Of a stretch of 64,000 nt of DNA, positions 1 through 7,404 are shown in pieces. A program made the position numbers and the translations under genes. The stretch is taken from positions 9,366,580 through 9,430,579 of the forward strand of contig NZ_AP025018.1 in NCBI RefSeq assembly GCF_019977735.1, in the 5' to 3' direction. The notes beneath the pieces are model-generated. The model was not told the origin of the DNA. It made no database searches and worked only from the letters and a program-made list of their open reading frames with translations. The number at the start of each line of letters is the position of its first letter. The first letter of the stretch is position 1. This DNA is from Calothrix sp. PCC 7716. GTDB lineage: Bacteria; Cyanobacteriota; Cyanobacteriia; Cyanobacteriales; Nostocaceae.

Positions 1-806
1 TCTGCATCATACACATCGGTTTGTATAATTGATGAATCTGGTGTACTAGCAATAATTTCGCAAACAGGAAAACACCAATTTTGATAGCGCTTTAAAAGTA
101 ATGCTGATCGGTGATCAACAATAGCTTTTCCTGGTGGAGTTAGATACGTAGCGTACCAACATAAAGTTCCATCTCCCAAGGGTGTGCAGCCAAAACGCAT
201 ACCGTGACCTAAAATTGAAAGATAAGTACCATCTTTTAGTAAATTACTGCTGTTACAAAGACCACGCCAAGCAGTGTAACCAGAGTAATGTAACTGTGTA
301 TAAGGAAATAACTGGCGCCGCACTATAGAATGAATACCATCGGCGCCGATAAGTAAATCTCCCTCAACTTCTTGACCATTTTCTAAAGTCAACACAACTT
401 GTTTATCATATTGTTTGTAACTGGTCACTCTGTTTCCAATATGTAATCTAGATTCACTAAATACTGCAAGTAAAATTTGATGCAAGCAACCTCGGTTGAT
501 TGTGATAATGGAGTTACCTAGCCTTTCCTCTAAAGCACCCAAAGCAACTTCCTTTAAAATCTTTCCTTGCCAAGTTTTCATTTGCACCCAACAAACTTTA
601 TGTCCTGCTTCAAGTACAGATTTATCTAAATTGATTTGGCGAAGGGCAAGCAGAGCATTAGGTGCAAGTGCAAGTCCCCAACCAACAGGTAGTAGCTTAG
701 ATGCTTTTTCGTAAATTTCAACTTCAAATCCAAGTCTTTGCAGGGCAATACCCAGAGTCAATCCTCCAATTCCGGCGCCTGCAATTAGAACTTTTCTAAG
801 TTTCAT
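1..806 (-). CDS. FAD-dependent monooxygenase (partial, C-terminus outside window)
   Basis: The minus strand starting at the ATG at 806 reads MKLRKVLIAGAGIGGLTLGI, a Rossmann GxGxxG dinucleotide-binding site. It is followed by the GADG motif (read as LLIGADGIHSIVRR) that is typical of class A flavin hydroxylases such as PHBH, UbiH and salicylate hydroxylase-like enzymes. The family inserts one oxygen atom into a substrate using FAD and NAD(P)H in the cytoplasm. The frame stays open to base 1, so the C-terminus lies outside the window. It follows the SMI1/KNR4 gene with only a few bases between them, so the two are probably co-transcribed. The substrate cannot be told from sequence; control by the nearby TetR protein is inferred. 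Confidence 0.85.
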   Translation of the reverse strand, partial: MKLRKVLIAGAGIGGLTLGIALQRLGFEVEIYEKASKLLPVGWGLALAPNALLALRQINLDKSVLEAGHKVCWVQMKTWQGKILKEVALGALEERLGNSIITINRGCLHQILLAVFSESRLHIGNRVTSYKQYDKQVVLTLENGQEVEGDLLIGADGIHSIVRRQLFPYTQLHYSGYTAWRGLCNSSNLLKDGTYLSILGHGMRFGCTPLGDGTLCWYATYLTPPGKAIVDHRSALLLKRYQNWCFPVCEIIASTPDSSIIQTDVYDA

Positions 807-812
807 GTAAAC

Positions 813-1457
813 CTACGCGCGCTCAAATATGTTTTTATCAAGCTCAAAAACTGTACTATCCACTTCTTGACTAGACTCCACAGCATGTTCACAGCAAGAT
901 GTGATAAATAGAATTAAATCGGTAAGGCTATTAAATTTAATTTGCGTTGACAAAAATTGCTCATTGATTTTAGTTGGATGTAGTTTTGTTCCATTCAAAA
1001 AATATGTAGCAAATTTTTCTCTTTCTAAATTAACAATGCAATAACTTTGATTTTTCCCATTACTACAAGTAAAAATAGGTAGCAAATCGAGAGGACATTG
1101 ACCTAATTTTAAATGATGATGTCCAGCTAGAGCATATTCTAGAGAAGGAAATTTAATTGCAATTAGGTTATTATCATATTTCACGTTAATCTGATTAGGC
1201 TGTGATAAATCACTTTGCCATTTATCCTTAATTTTTAGTGATTCGATTGAATGTCCTGTTGCATTGACTTGACTACAGAGTCCGTTATGCCATTGATAAA
1301 ATTCATAAAGTTCTTCTGGTAATGTCCAAGAAAAATCTTTAATCTGTTCGTCAATTTTTGTACGAGTTAAACCAGCTTGTAGGCGCCTTGCCAGTTCTGG
1401 TGATTTTTTATGGATTAACTCGTCAAGTATATACAGAGCTTCCATTAAAGTTGACAT
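813..1457 (-). CDS. SMI1/KNR4 (SUKH) family protein
   Basis: This 214-residue soluble protein carries the SUKH-type core motif LPEELYEFYQWHNG near residues 46-59, followed by alternating beta strands. The superfamily includes yeast SMI1/KNR4 and many bacterial immunity proteins, but other members are simply regulatory or of unknown role. No toxin gene lies beside it, so an immunity role is not supported. A purine-rich GGAGG lies just upstream of the ATG (seen as cctcc at about 1469). It lies directly upstream of the monooxygenase and divergent from the TetR gene. No signal peptide or membrane segment is seen. Confidence 0.6.
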   Translation of the reverse strand: MSTLMEALYILDELIHKKSPELARRLQAGLTRTKIDEQIKDFSWTLPEELYEFYQWHNGLCSQVNATGHSIESLKIKDKWQSDLSQPNQINVKYDNNLIAIKFPSLEYALAGHHHLKLGQCPLDLLPIFTCSNGKNQSYCIVNLEREKFATYFLNGTKLHPTKINEQFLSTQIKFNSLTDLILFITSCCEHAVESSQEVDSTVFELDKNIFERA

Positions 1458-1504
1458 AGTATTTCACCTCCTGTTTTTAAGTTTTAAACCTTGTCTATTA
1501 TTAT

Positions 1505-1546
1505 GTGAGTGATAACTCATATTTGCAACTCGCATTAATAACTCAC
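1505..1546. promoter_or_regulatory. Candidate TetR operator in divergent intergenic region
   Basis: Between the divergent SMI1/KNR4 and TetR genes there is a short perfect inverted repeat, TGAGT-GATA-ACTCA (1506-1519). A further ACTCAC element lies at 1541-1546, immediately before the TetR start. TetR proteins usually bind palindromes between themselves and a divergent target gene, so this is a plausible autoregulatory operator. Assignment is by position and symmetry only. Confidence 0.4.
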
Positions 1547-1551
1547 CAAAA

Positions 1552-2217
1552 ATGCCGCATCGTATCCGCACAAAAGCCCGAAAAATACCGCAGCAAGAGC
1601 GTTCACGTATAACTGTTGAAGCTATCTTGACGGCAACTACTCACATTCTCATCAAAGAGGGATACGATACTGCTAGTACAAATAAAATTGCTGAACGTGC
1701 GGGTGTAAGTATTGGTTCGCTGTACCAGTATTTTCCAAGCAAAGAAGCAATAGTGGCTGCACTAATAGAAAACCACGCGCAATCAATGATTTGTATAATT
1801 GAAGCAAAGTTGAAGCTTGTGTCAGATGCACCAGTTGAAATTGCTTTACGCGAATTGGTTAAAGCGTGTATTCAAGCTAATGCAATCAATCCAAAGCTTC
1901 ACAAAGTCTTACTTGAGCAAGTACCACGCATTGGTCAACTTGAAAAAGTTACCGAAGTCGAGAAGTCCCTTAGAGCAATAATTCGCAATTACCTTGAGGA
2001 TAAATGCGACCAAATTCAACCTCAAAATCTTGATTTAGCAGCTTTTATTCTTGCCCATACCCTTGAAAACCTAATCCACGCTGCACTGGGAGAACCTGAT
2101 TTTTTAGTGAATGAGCAATTTGAACAAGAGCTTATAGCCTTGTTGATACGTTACCTCAAATCGAGTTTGGTTGTAGGTCAGGCAGGATGCCGTGAGCCTA
2201 TGCACAATCTGCAATAA
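1552..2217 (+). CDS. TetR/AcrR family transcriptional regulator
   Basis: The protein has 221 residues. Its N-terminal helix-turn-helix (about residues 17-63) contains the TetR signature IAERAGVSIGSLYQYFPSKEAI; the remainder is an all-helical ligand-binding domain. TetR proteins are dimeric repressors released by a small molecule. It is divergent from the SMI1/monooxygenase pair and upstream of an MFS exporter on the same strand. It may therefore control either side: an inducible oxygenase or an efflux pump. The ligand is unknown. Confidence 0.9.
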   Translation: MPHRIRTKARKIPQQERSRITVEAILTATTHILIKEGYDTASTNKIAERAGVSIGSLYQYFPSKEAIVAALIENHAQSMICIIEAKLKLVSDAPVEIALRELVKACIQANAINPKLHKVLLEQVPRIGQLEKVTEVEKSLRAIIRNYLEDKCDQIQPQNLDLAAFILAHTLENLIHAALGEPDFLVNEQFEQELIALLIRYLKSSLVVGQAGCREPMHNLQ

Positions 2218-2294
2218 AAAACTATCCCCCCCTACCCCATCTATAATAAAATTTTGATTAAATAACAATCTATATTAATATCCCCTCTGGCTCA

Positions 2295-3533
2295 ATGAAC
2301 CGCTTTACGCTTTTTCACACCTTAAGAAACCCAATTTTCGCGCGTCTTTATACTGCTCAAACTACTAGTTTGTTCGGAGATGCTCTAACTTGGGTTGGTT
2401 TAGCCTTACTCGCTTTTGAATTAGCAGGTCCGAAATCAGCGGTTGTCTTATCTAGTGCTTTGACGTTGCGCGTTACTGCTTTTGTACTACTTTCACCACT
2501 AGCAGGCGCCATTGCTGACCGTTTCGACCGTAAACAAATCATGGTCATCACCCACGTTATCCGTATGGTGATTGTAGGTTTGTTGCCGTTCGTGACACAG
2601 ATATGGCAAATATATATTTTGATATTTGCTCTAAATGTTTTTAATGCCTTTTTTACACCAACTTATCAAGCGACGATTCCATTGGTAACGGGACAAAATG
2701 ATTACCCGCAAGCAATAGCATTATCAAGCGCAACATATCAATTACTTGGTGTTCTTGGTCCCGGTATCGCTGGAAGTGTTGCAGCATTTGTTGGTACAAG
2801 GCAAGTGTTCTTTCTTGACGCACTGAGTTTTTTAATTGCAGCAGTATTGATTTTTACTTTGCCTAATATACTTCGAGTTGAACAAAGTCAACAATCTTTA
2901 AGTAAAGGCAGAACTTGGCGTGATATCAAAAACGGTACTACTCGTTTATTTGGTGATACATCTATCCGTTATAGTTTGTTTATGCAATTAGTCGCCTCTA
3001 TTGCTGGAGCGCAAATTTTAGTAAATACTGTTGGCTATGTGCAGGGGACATTAAAACTAGGAAATGTTCAGTATGGCTGGGTAATGGCTGCGTTTGGTAT
3101 TGGCGCCACTATTTCTGCTGTAGCTGTTGGCGCCATTAATAGACGTTTTGCTCGTACAACTGTAGTACTGTTTGGCGCCGCGCTGATAACTCTGGCATTA
3201 CTACCAGCGAATTACGCTAATTTACCAATCTTAATGTGTTTATGGTTGTTGGCAGGGGCAGGACAAAACTGTGTTAACTTACCAACACAGACTTTGATTG
3301 CTGACCGTATTCCTACTGTTGCTCAAGGACGAGTATATGGCGCCCACTTTGCTTGGAGTCATCTGTGGTGGGCTATTTCGTATCCATTGGCTGGATGGTT
3401 AGGTAGTCATTTTGTTCAAACAGAGTTTATGTACGGTAGTTTGATTGGTTTAGCTTTGCTAGCCCGAAGTGCAAATTATCTTTCAACCATACGGGCATTC
3501 TCACGAACACTTACATTATCCAATGTCACATGA
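2295..3533 (+). CDS. MFS transporter (EntS/MFS_3-like exporter)
   Basis: This 412-residue protein has about 12 hydrophobic helices. Loop 2-3 carries the MFS motif A, read as GAIADRFDRKQIM (about residues 75-87). Overall it resembles the enterobactin-exporter/transmembrane secretion effector branch of the MFS, which exports small molecules using the proton gradient. It follows the TetR gene on the same strand by about 77 bases, so TetR control is plausible. The last ~20 codons overlap the histidine-rich gene in another frame. The C-terminal residues (TLTLSNVT) have no hydrophobic or family character and could be the product of a frameshift. Confidence 0.85.
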   Translation: MNRFTLFHTLRNPIFARLYTAQTTSLFGDALTWVGLALLAFELAGPKSAVVLSSALTLRVTAFVLLSPLAGAIADRFDRKQIMVITHVIRMVIVGLLPFVTQIWQIYILIFALNVFNAFFTPTYQATIPLVTGQNDYPQAIALSSATYQLLGVLGPGIAGSVAAFVGTRQVFFLDALSFLIAAVLIFTLPNILRVEQSQQSLSKGRTWRDIKNGTTRLFGDTSIRYSLFMQLVASIAGAQILVNTVGYVQGTLKLGNVQYGWVMAAFGIGATISAVAVGAINRRFARTTVVLFGAALITLALLPANYANLPILMCLWLLAGAGQNCVNLPTQTLIADRIPTVAQGRVYGAHFAWSHLWWAISYPLAGWLGSHFVQTEFMYGSLIGLALLARSANYLSTIRAFSRTLTLSNVT

Positions 3534-3690
3534 ACACGAACACATTCATGATGAACATCATCAACATGAGCATTCTGAGGGAATCTCTATGGGCAAACCT
3601 CATACTCATTTTCATGAACATGCAACAACTAGTTATCATAACCACTCGCATTCTCATGGTGATATTCACCATCGTCATAACCATAACTAG
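3469..3690 (+). CDS. Histidine-rich small protein, probable metal binder
   Basis: Up to 73 residues, very rich in histidine, with repeated H-x-H and HEHEH clusters and a closing HHRHNHN. Such proteins bind Ni, Zn, Co or Cu and serve as metal stores, chaperones or tails of metal transporters. The His pattern is already present in the stretch overlapping the MFS 3' end (YGHSHEHLH), which suggests that the start at 3469, or an even longer fusion, is genuine. An internal ATG at 3523 would give a shorter version. The overlap with the MFS gene makes translational coupling or an ancient frameshifted fusion possible. Confidence 0.6.
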   Translation: MQIIFQPYGHSHEHLHYPMSHEHEHIHDEHHQHEHSEGISMGKPHTHFHEHATTSYHNHSHSHGDIHHRHNHN

Positions 3691-3991
3691 TAAATTTTAT
3701 AATTGAATATTAGCAGTCTGCTTGTTCATTCTGATACTAGTTATCAGCAAGCAGTACTTTTATAGTACAAGTTATTTTGAATTAAAGCTCACACTTGATA
3801 TTCTTGACGCAACTGTTAAATACTGATTTTTAAATTATATATAACATACAATTTGAAGTTATAAATAGTAAATATAAGTTAAATTTATGTATATACAATG
3901 TTTCTTTCCGAGTTCTTAACTTTTTGGACTTTGGACAAAAATGTTTGTTAACGTACTAATATTGTGAACAATATTTGAATCATTTTTATTT
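3691..3991. other. Intergenic region, AT-rich, no gene seen
   Basis: About 300 bases of AT-rich DNA between the His-rich gene and the cupin gene. I see no convincing open frame, tRNA or strong hairpin; it presumably holds the cupin promoter. Confidence 0.5.
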
Positions 3992-4360
3992 ATGCTTTTT
4001 AGCTTATTAGTGGACCTTACCCAAAAAAGTCTTTCTTCAGGTGCTTCACCCCAGTGGGTCGGTAAGTTAAAGCAAAAAGGCGCCACAATTACCTTTACAG
4101 TTTTACCCGTTGGATGGGTAGGAGACTGGCATGAAAACCCAAAGCCACAGTGGATTATCCCACTATCAGGATGCTGGTTTGTACAAACAATGGACGGGGT
4201 GCGAGTAGAAATGGGACCTGGTGAAATTTCATTTGGAGAAGACCAAAATACTAAAGCAAACGTTCAAGGTCATTTTGGGCACCTTTCTGGTACAGTAGGC
4301 TCTCTTCCTTGTGTCCAGATAGTAGTGCAATTTGAAAAAACTCCAGACAGCTTAAAGTGA
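3992..4360 (+). CDS. Cupin-fold protein
   Basis: A 122-residue single-domain protein with a small beta-barrel pattern. The segment QWIIPLSGCWFVQTMDG (about 50-66) followed by MGPGEISFGED matches the two conserved cupin boxes. The metal-ligand histidines of classic cupins are incomplete: His occurs at WHENP (near residue 46), but the usual HxH is missing. The N-terminus (MLFSLLVDLTQKS) looks non-conserved. Function unknown; it is convergent with the sulfur genes, so not part of that operon. Confidence 0.6.
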   Translation: MLFSLLVDLTQKSLSSGASPQWVGKLKQKGATITFTVLPVGWVGDWHENPKPQWIIPLSGCWFVQTMDGVRVEMGPGEISFGEDQNTKANVQGHFGHLSGTVGSLPCVQIVVQFEKTPDSLK

Positions 4361-4382
4361 ATTTATAAAGCTTTAAGGTAAT

Positions 4383-5069
4383 TCAAGTTTTGCCACAACT
4401 CTCGTTTGCTGGAACAGCTTCCATCATCTTTTTCGGGTCTGGTAAGTTGAGATTTGCCATCAACTCAATAAAATCATTACGTTTGCGTCCTGCAAATCGA
4501 GGATTCCACCGTTTTTCTTCCCCAATTGTTGATACAGTATGACCTCGATAATCATGAGCAGGATAAACCAGTGTTTCATTTGGTAATGTAAATAACCGTT
4601 GTGTCACTGAGTCAAATAAAATGCCTGCATCTCCACTTTGGAAGTCAGTTCGTCCGCAACCTCTAATAAACAAAGCATCACCTGTAAACACTCGGTCATG
4701 ATTGACATAAAAAGCCATATGGCTATCGGTGTGCCCAGGTGTAGCAATCGCTTTTATTTTGATACTCCTAAGTTGCAAAATATCTTCATGTTTGATGTGC
4801 TTATCTGCACAACCGACTTGCGCCTTTTCCGGAACAATACTCAGACAACCTGTAGCTTTGCGTAGTTTAGCTGTACCTGTAATGTGGTCTGCGTGAACGT
4901 GAGTTTCCAAACAAAAACGCAGAGATAACCCTAATTCTTGCAGTAATTTCAGGTCGCGCTCAACTTGCTCCAATACGGGATCAATTAAGATTGCTTCTTT
5001 TGTGCTTTCGTCTCCTAATAGATAAGTGTAAGTACTTGATTCCAAGTCAAATAATTGACGAAATAACAT
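4383..5069 (-). CDS. MBL-fold persulfide dioxygenase-like hydrolase (ETHE1/Blh type)
   Basis: The 228-residue protein has the metallo-beta-lactamase signature HVHADH (about residues 57-62), a second ligand cluster in TPGHTDSH, and FTGDALFIRGCGRTDFQ. The last is the hallmark of ETHE1-type glutathione persulfide dioxygenases, which oxidise GSSH to sulfite using one Fe(II). It lies 8 bases downstream of the DUF442 gene, so the pair forms an operon. In other bacteria DUF442 and the MBL domain can be fused as Blh under BigR control. Here the two domains are separate genes with an ArsR regulator divergent, which supports sulfide/persulfide detoxification. Confidence 0.85.
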   Translation of the reverse strand: MLFRQLFDLESSTYTYLLGDESTKEAILIDPVLEQVERDLKLLQELGLSLRFCLETHVHADHITGTAKLRKATGCLSIVPEKAQVGCADKHIKHEDILQLRSIKIKAIATPGHTDSHMAFYVNHDRVFTGDALFIRGCGRTDFQSGDAGILFDSVTQRLFTLPNETLVYPAHDYRGHTVSTIGEEKRWNPRFAGRKRNDFIELMANLNLPDPKKMMEAVPANESCGKT

Positions 5070-5077
5070 AATTTTTT

Positions 5078-5533
5078 TTACTTAACTTTTTTTTGGGAAT
5101 GTGCTGAAATATAGTGTTCTAAAAACTGCTTCAACTGCGGGTTAGCATTACAGTCAAAACCTGCCTCTGCGGCTTTTGAGAATACTTGCTCTGGTGTTAA
5201 TCCTTGTCGTGTTGCTAGATGCATAAACGCCATTGCACCCGCGCGCATTCCGCTAGCACAGTGAATCAAAGCTGGTTTGGGTAAATCATCTATTTGCTTG
5301 AGTACTTCAGTCGTTAATTCTTCACTAATTGCGTTCGGTTTGACAGGGATGTTTTTATATTGTAATCCAGCAGATTCGACAAGTTGTTGCTCCGATGTCA
5401 AAAAACCTTGCTCGTCAGTAGAACGCAAATTTAGTACAGAATTAAACCCTGATTGTGCCGCTTGTTGAAATTGTTCTGGTGTTAGCTGTCCACCAGCTGT
5501 CAGGTCAGAAGAAATCTTTTTAATATTTTCCAT
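5078..5533 (-). CDS. DUF442 / beta-lactamase hydrolase-like phosphatase domain protein
   Basis: A 151-residue protein with the cysteine-phosphatase P-loop HCASGMRAG (about residues 91-99), the DUF442 arrangement found beside or fused to persulfide dioxygenases. Known members have a rhodanese- or phosphatase-like fold that probably handles sulfane sulfur carried on the P-loop cysteine. It is the first gene of the operon with the downstream MBL dioxygenase and starts just inside the divergent operator. No transmembrane segment is seen. Confidence 0.8.
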   Translation of the reverse strand: MENIKKISSDLTAGGQLTPEQFQQAAQSGFNSVLNLRSTDEQGFLTSEQQLVESAGLQYKNIPVKPNAISEELTTEVLKQIDDLPKPALIHCASGMRAGAMAFMHLATRQGLTPEQVFSKAAEAGFDCNANPQLKQFLEHYISAHSQKKVK

Positions 5534-5554
5534 TGGTTTACCTTCACTCTATCT

Positions 5555-5580
5555 ACCATATTACCATAGAGTAATATGGT
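5555..5580. promoter_or_regulatory. Perfect palindromic operator for the ArsR regulator
   Basis: ACCATATTAC (5555-5564) and GTAATATGGT (5571-5580) are exact 10-base inverted arms separated by 6 bases. The site lies between the divergent DUF442 operon and the ArsR gene. ArsR/SmtB and BigR/SqrR proteins bind AT-rich palindromes of this size, so it most likely represses both directions until persulfide or a metal is sensed. Confidence 0.75.
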
Positions 5581-5614
5581 AGAATATGTCAAAAAATGGA
5601 ATTAATAAATTTAT

Positions 5615-5959
5615 ATGTTAAAAGTTTCTGCTCAAGCCTTGGGAACAGTTGCAGAGTATTTTAAAGTTTTATCAGAAGTGAGTCGCTTACAAGTGCTGTG
5701 CAGTCTCAAATCTGGAGCTAAAAATGTGACATCCATTATTGAGGTGACTGGCTTAGGACAAGCAAACGTTTCTAAGCACTTAAAAGTATTGACACAAGCA
5801 GGCATGGTAGCTCGCAAGCCGCAGGGAATCAGCGTTTACTACGAAATCGCTGACCCTGTAATTTTTGTTATATGTGACTTGGTGTGTGAGCGCCTTTCTA
5901 TTCGTCTCGAAGAACAAACTCACCAGTTAGAGCAACTGCAAGCATTGCGTCAGCAGTAA
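5615..5959 (+). CDS. ArsR/SmtB family regulator, probable persulfide sensor
   Basis: The protein has 114 residues with a winged helix. The recognition region reads LGQANVSKHLKVLTQAGMVARKPQG (about 47-71, the usual QPxxSxHLxxL pattern). The alpha-3 metal site ELCVCDL of ArsR/SmtB is absent. Cysteines are at residues 29, 87 and 91; BigR and SqrR use a pair of distant cysteines as a per/polysulfide switch, so Cys29 with Cys87 or Cys91 could serve. It is divergent from the persulfide dioxygenase operon across the perfect palindrome. The regulatory target is inferred from context. Confidence 0.85.
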   Translation: MLKVSAQALGTVAEYFKVLSEVSRLQVLCSLKSGAKNVTSIIEVTGLGQANVSKHLKVLTQAGMVARKPQGISVYYEIADPVIFVICDLVCERLSIRLEEQTHQLEQLQALRQQ

Positions 5960-6089
5960 AAATCGCCTTAATTCAAGCTAAAAACATATTTAAATTACCC
6001 ACTACCCACAGTGCCTTCTGATAACGCAGAGTAATATATGAAGCCAACCCTTATGTCACTGTAAGGATATTATGAGCAACTATGTAAGC

Positions 6090-6206
6090 ACAAGTTGAGC
6101 AATATATTCCTTCAAACCCTATATTCTCGTAGAGCCTAAAAGTAGAAATGGAGGTTTTGAAAGTATAAGTTGAGCGAACATTATATTTATAAACTATAAG
6201 TTGAGC
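6090..6206. repeat. Three direct repeats of TATAAGTTGAGC type
   Basis: Copies at 6090-6101 (ACAAGTTGAGCA), 6164-6175 and 6195-6206 (both TATAAGTTGAGC) lie in the same direction, with a looser relative at about 6338 (CATAAAGTGAG). They sit in a 1.2-kb stretch without genes (5960-7193). They could be iterons, protein-binding sites or a transposon end. No open frame of credible length is seen nearby. Confidence 0.45.
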
Positions 6207-6439
6207 AAATATTTCCTACACGCACTTACAGATGTATGGTGTTGTGCTGATATAAATCGTCGGAAAGGCTTGTACTCTAAAGAAGAGGACTATATTTTCG
6301 TTTTGTAAGCATAAACCCTTGCGAGTAATTTTGTAGGCATAAAGTGAGTTATCTGAAAACCCAATTAGTAAAAAATTGCTTATAGTTACACCTTATTGGT
6401 TTAACTGGGTTAAAAGTCAATGAACGCGCACCTAATTTG

Positions 6440-6475
6440 TTCGGTTTACACTACTATTTATTCCGGAAAACCGAA
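6440..6475. repeat. Inverted repeat TTCGGTTT / AAACCGAA (copy 1)
   Basis: Exact 8-base arms at 6440-6447 and 6468-6475 surround a 20-base spacer containing CTACT and CCGG. A near-identical structure with 10-base arms lies at 9011-9048, on the other side of the integrase gene. The shared arms, spacer length and CTACT core point to a common origin. Confidence 0.55.
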
Positions 6476-7193
6476 TAACATATCGATTGTGAATCAACTT
6501 ATGAAGTCCTTTAGGTATCAAAAAGCGCATAACGCGATTGAGATTACTGAGAAAAAATACATATCATCAAGGGTACGCATTTCATCCTGATGCAACGACC
6601 GCTACTGTGGATACGTATATGGTAGATGCACCCTGATAACAACGGCGCTTTTCATGTTTATTGATTGGCGCCTTTTTGTTTGTAAATAAAGAAAGAAGTC
6701 ACCATCCGAACAAAAAAATAAGCATTCTCTTTTTAAACGTATATTTACGTGATTGTTAGATAGAAAAAATACTAAACTCTATTGATTTGTATAACTATAC
6801 GTCTCAACAAGATTAAGTTGTTTATTGATGATGAGCAGAGGAAGTAAATGAGGGTGAGTAGAGGAGTAACACTACATTTCGTAGCATGTACGTAAAAACA
6901 GGCTATTTTAGATAATAATGTTGTTAATATTACTAGTTTAATTATTCATTTCTATGAATTTAGTCGCTTATTTAAAAAGTTTAAGCTATAGACGGTATAA
7001 ATCTAGTCTTAATACTAGTAACTAATATTGCATATACATATGTAATACAAAATCGCAGTAATCAAAGGTGAGCAGAGGAGTAAATAAGGGGTGAGCAGAG
7101 GAGTAAGTTGTCGAATTAATGGAATTGGGGTAATATTGGGGTAAGCAGTTTGACAGATGGATGAAAGTACTGAGGGAATAAGGTTTTAGGAAC

Positions 7194-7236
7194 ACTGAAA
7201 ATCCTCGTGTCACGAGTTCAAGTCTCGTTCCTGGCA
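7194..7236 (+). tRNA. 3' fragment of tRNA-Phe(GAA), likely attachment-site half
   Basis: The bases read as the 3' half of a tRNA: anticodon loop CTGAAAA with anticodon GAA at 7197-7199, T-stem ACGAG/CTCGT with loop TTCAAGT (7212-7228), acceptor strand TCCTGGC (7229-7235) and discriminator A (7236). The implied 5' acceptor GCCAGGA is the usual start of cyanobacterial tRNA-Phe, but it is not present upstream, so this is not a full gene. CCA is not encoded. A tyrosine recombinase gene starts 169 bases downstream, so the fragment is best read as an integration scar (att) for an element that inserts into tRNA-Phe. Confidence 0.8.
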
Positions 7237-7351
7237 TCCCTTTAAAATCGAAGATTTCCCTTACGGAGCAAAGGTTTTAGAGGTTGAGTCGAAGAAGGTG
7301 TAATCCAATTGTTGGGTACGTTTAGGTCGATTTGAATTAAAAATTGGTGTA

Positions 7352-7399
7352 AAGATGGTGTAATCCTTGTCTATAATGGATAATGGATTACACCATCTT
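7352..7399. promoter_or_regulatory. Perfect 15-bp inverted repeat enclosing the integrase -10 box
   Basis: AAGATGGTGTAATCC (7352-7366) is the exact reverse complement of 7385-7399. The 18-base spacer holds TATAAT (7372-7377), and the right arm ends 5 bases before the integrase ATG. Another GGTGTAATCC copy lies at about 7297-7306 and a partial GGTGTAA at about 7346. The layout fits autorepression of the integrase, or arm-type recombinase or excisionase binding. A transcript starting after TATAAT would have a very short leader without an obvious ribosome-binding site. Confidence 0.7.
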
Positions 7400-7404
7400 A
7401 ACTC

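Noticed and set aside
496-714. Plus-strand 72-residue frame
   Set aside because: Lies antisense within the FAD monooxygenase gene, which has strong motifs on the other strand.
7194-7236. Functional tRNA gene (Phe or Leu)
   Set aside because: The 5' half with the GCCAGGA acceptor and D-arm is absent upstream; a first guess of tRNA-Leu was dropped because the anticodon loop reads GAA and the acceptor fits tRNA-Phe.
7022-7237. Minus-strand 71-residue frame starting MPGTRLELVTRGF
   Set aside because: It is the antisense of the tRNA-Phe fragment (the common GTRLELVTRG artefact); not a protein gene.
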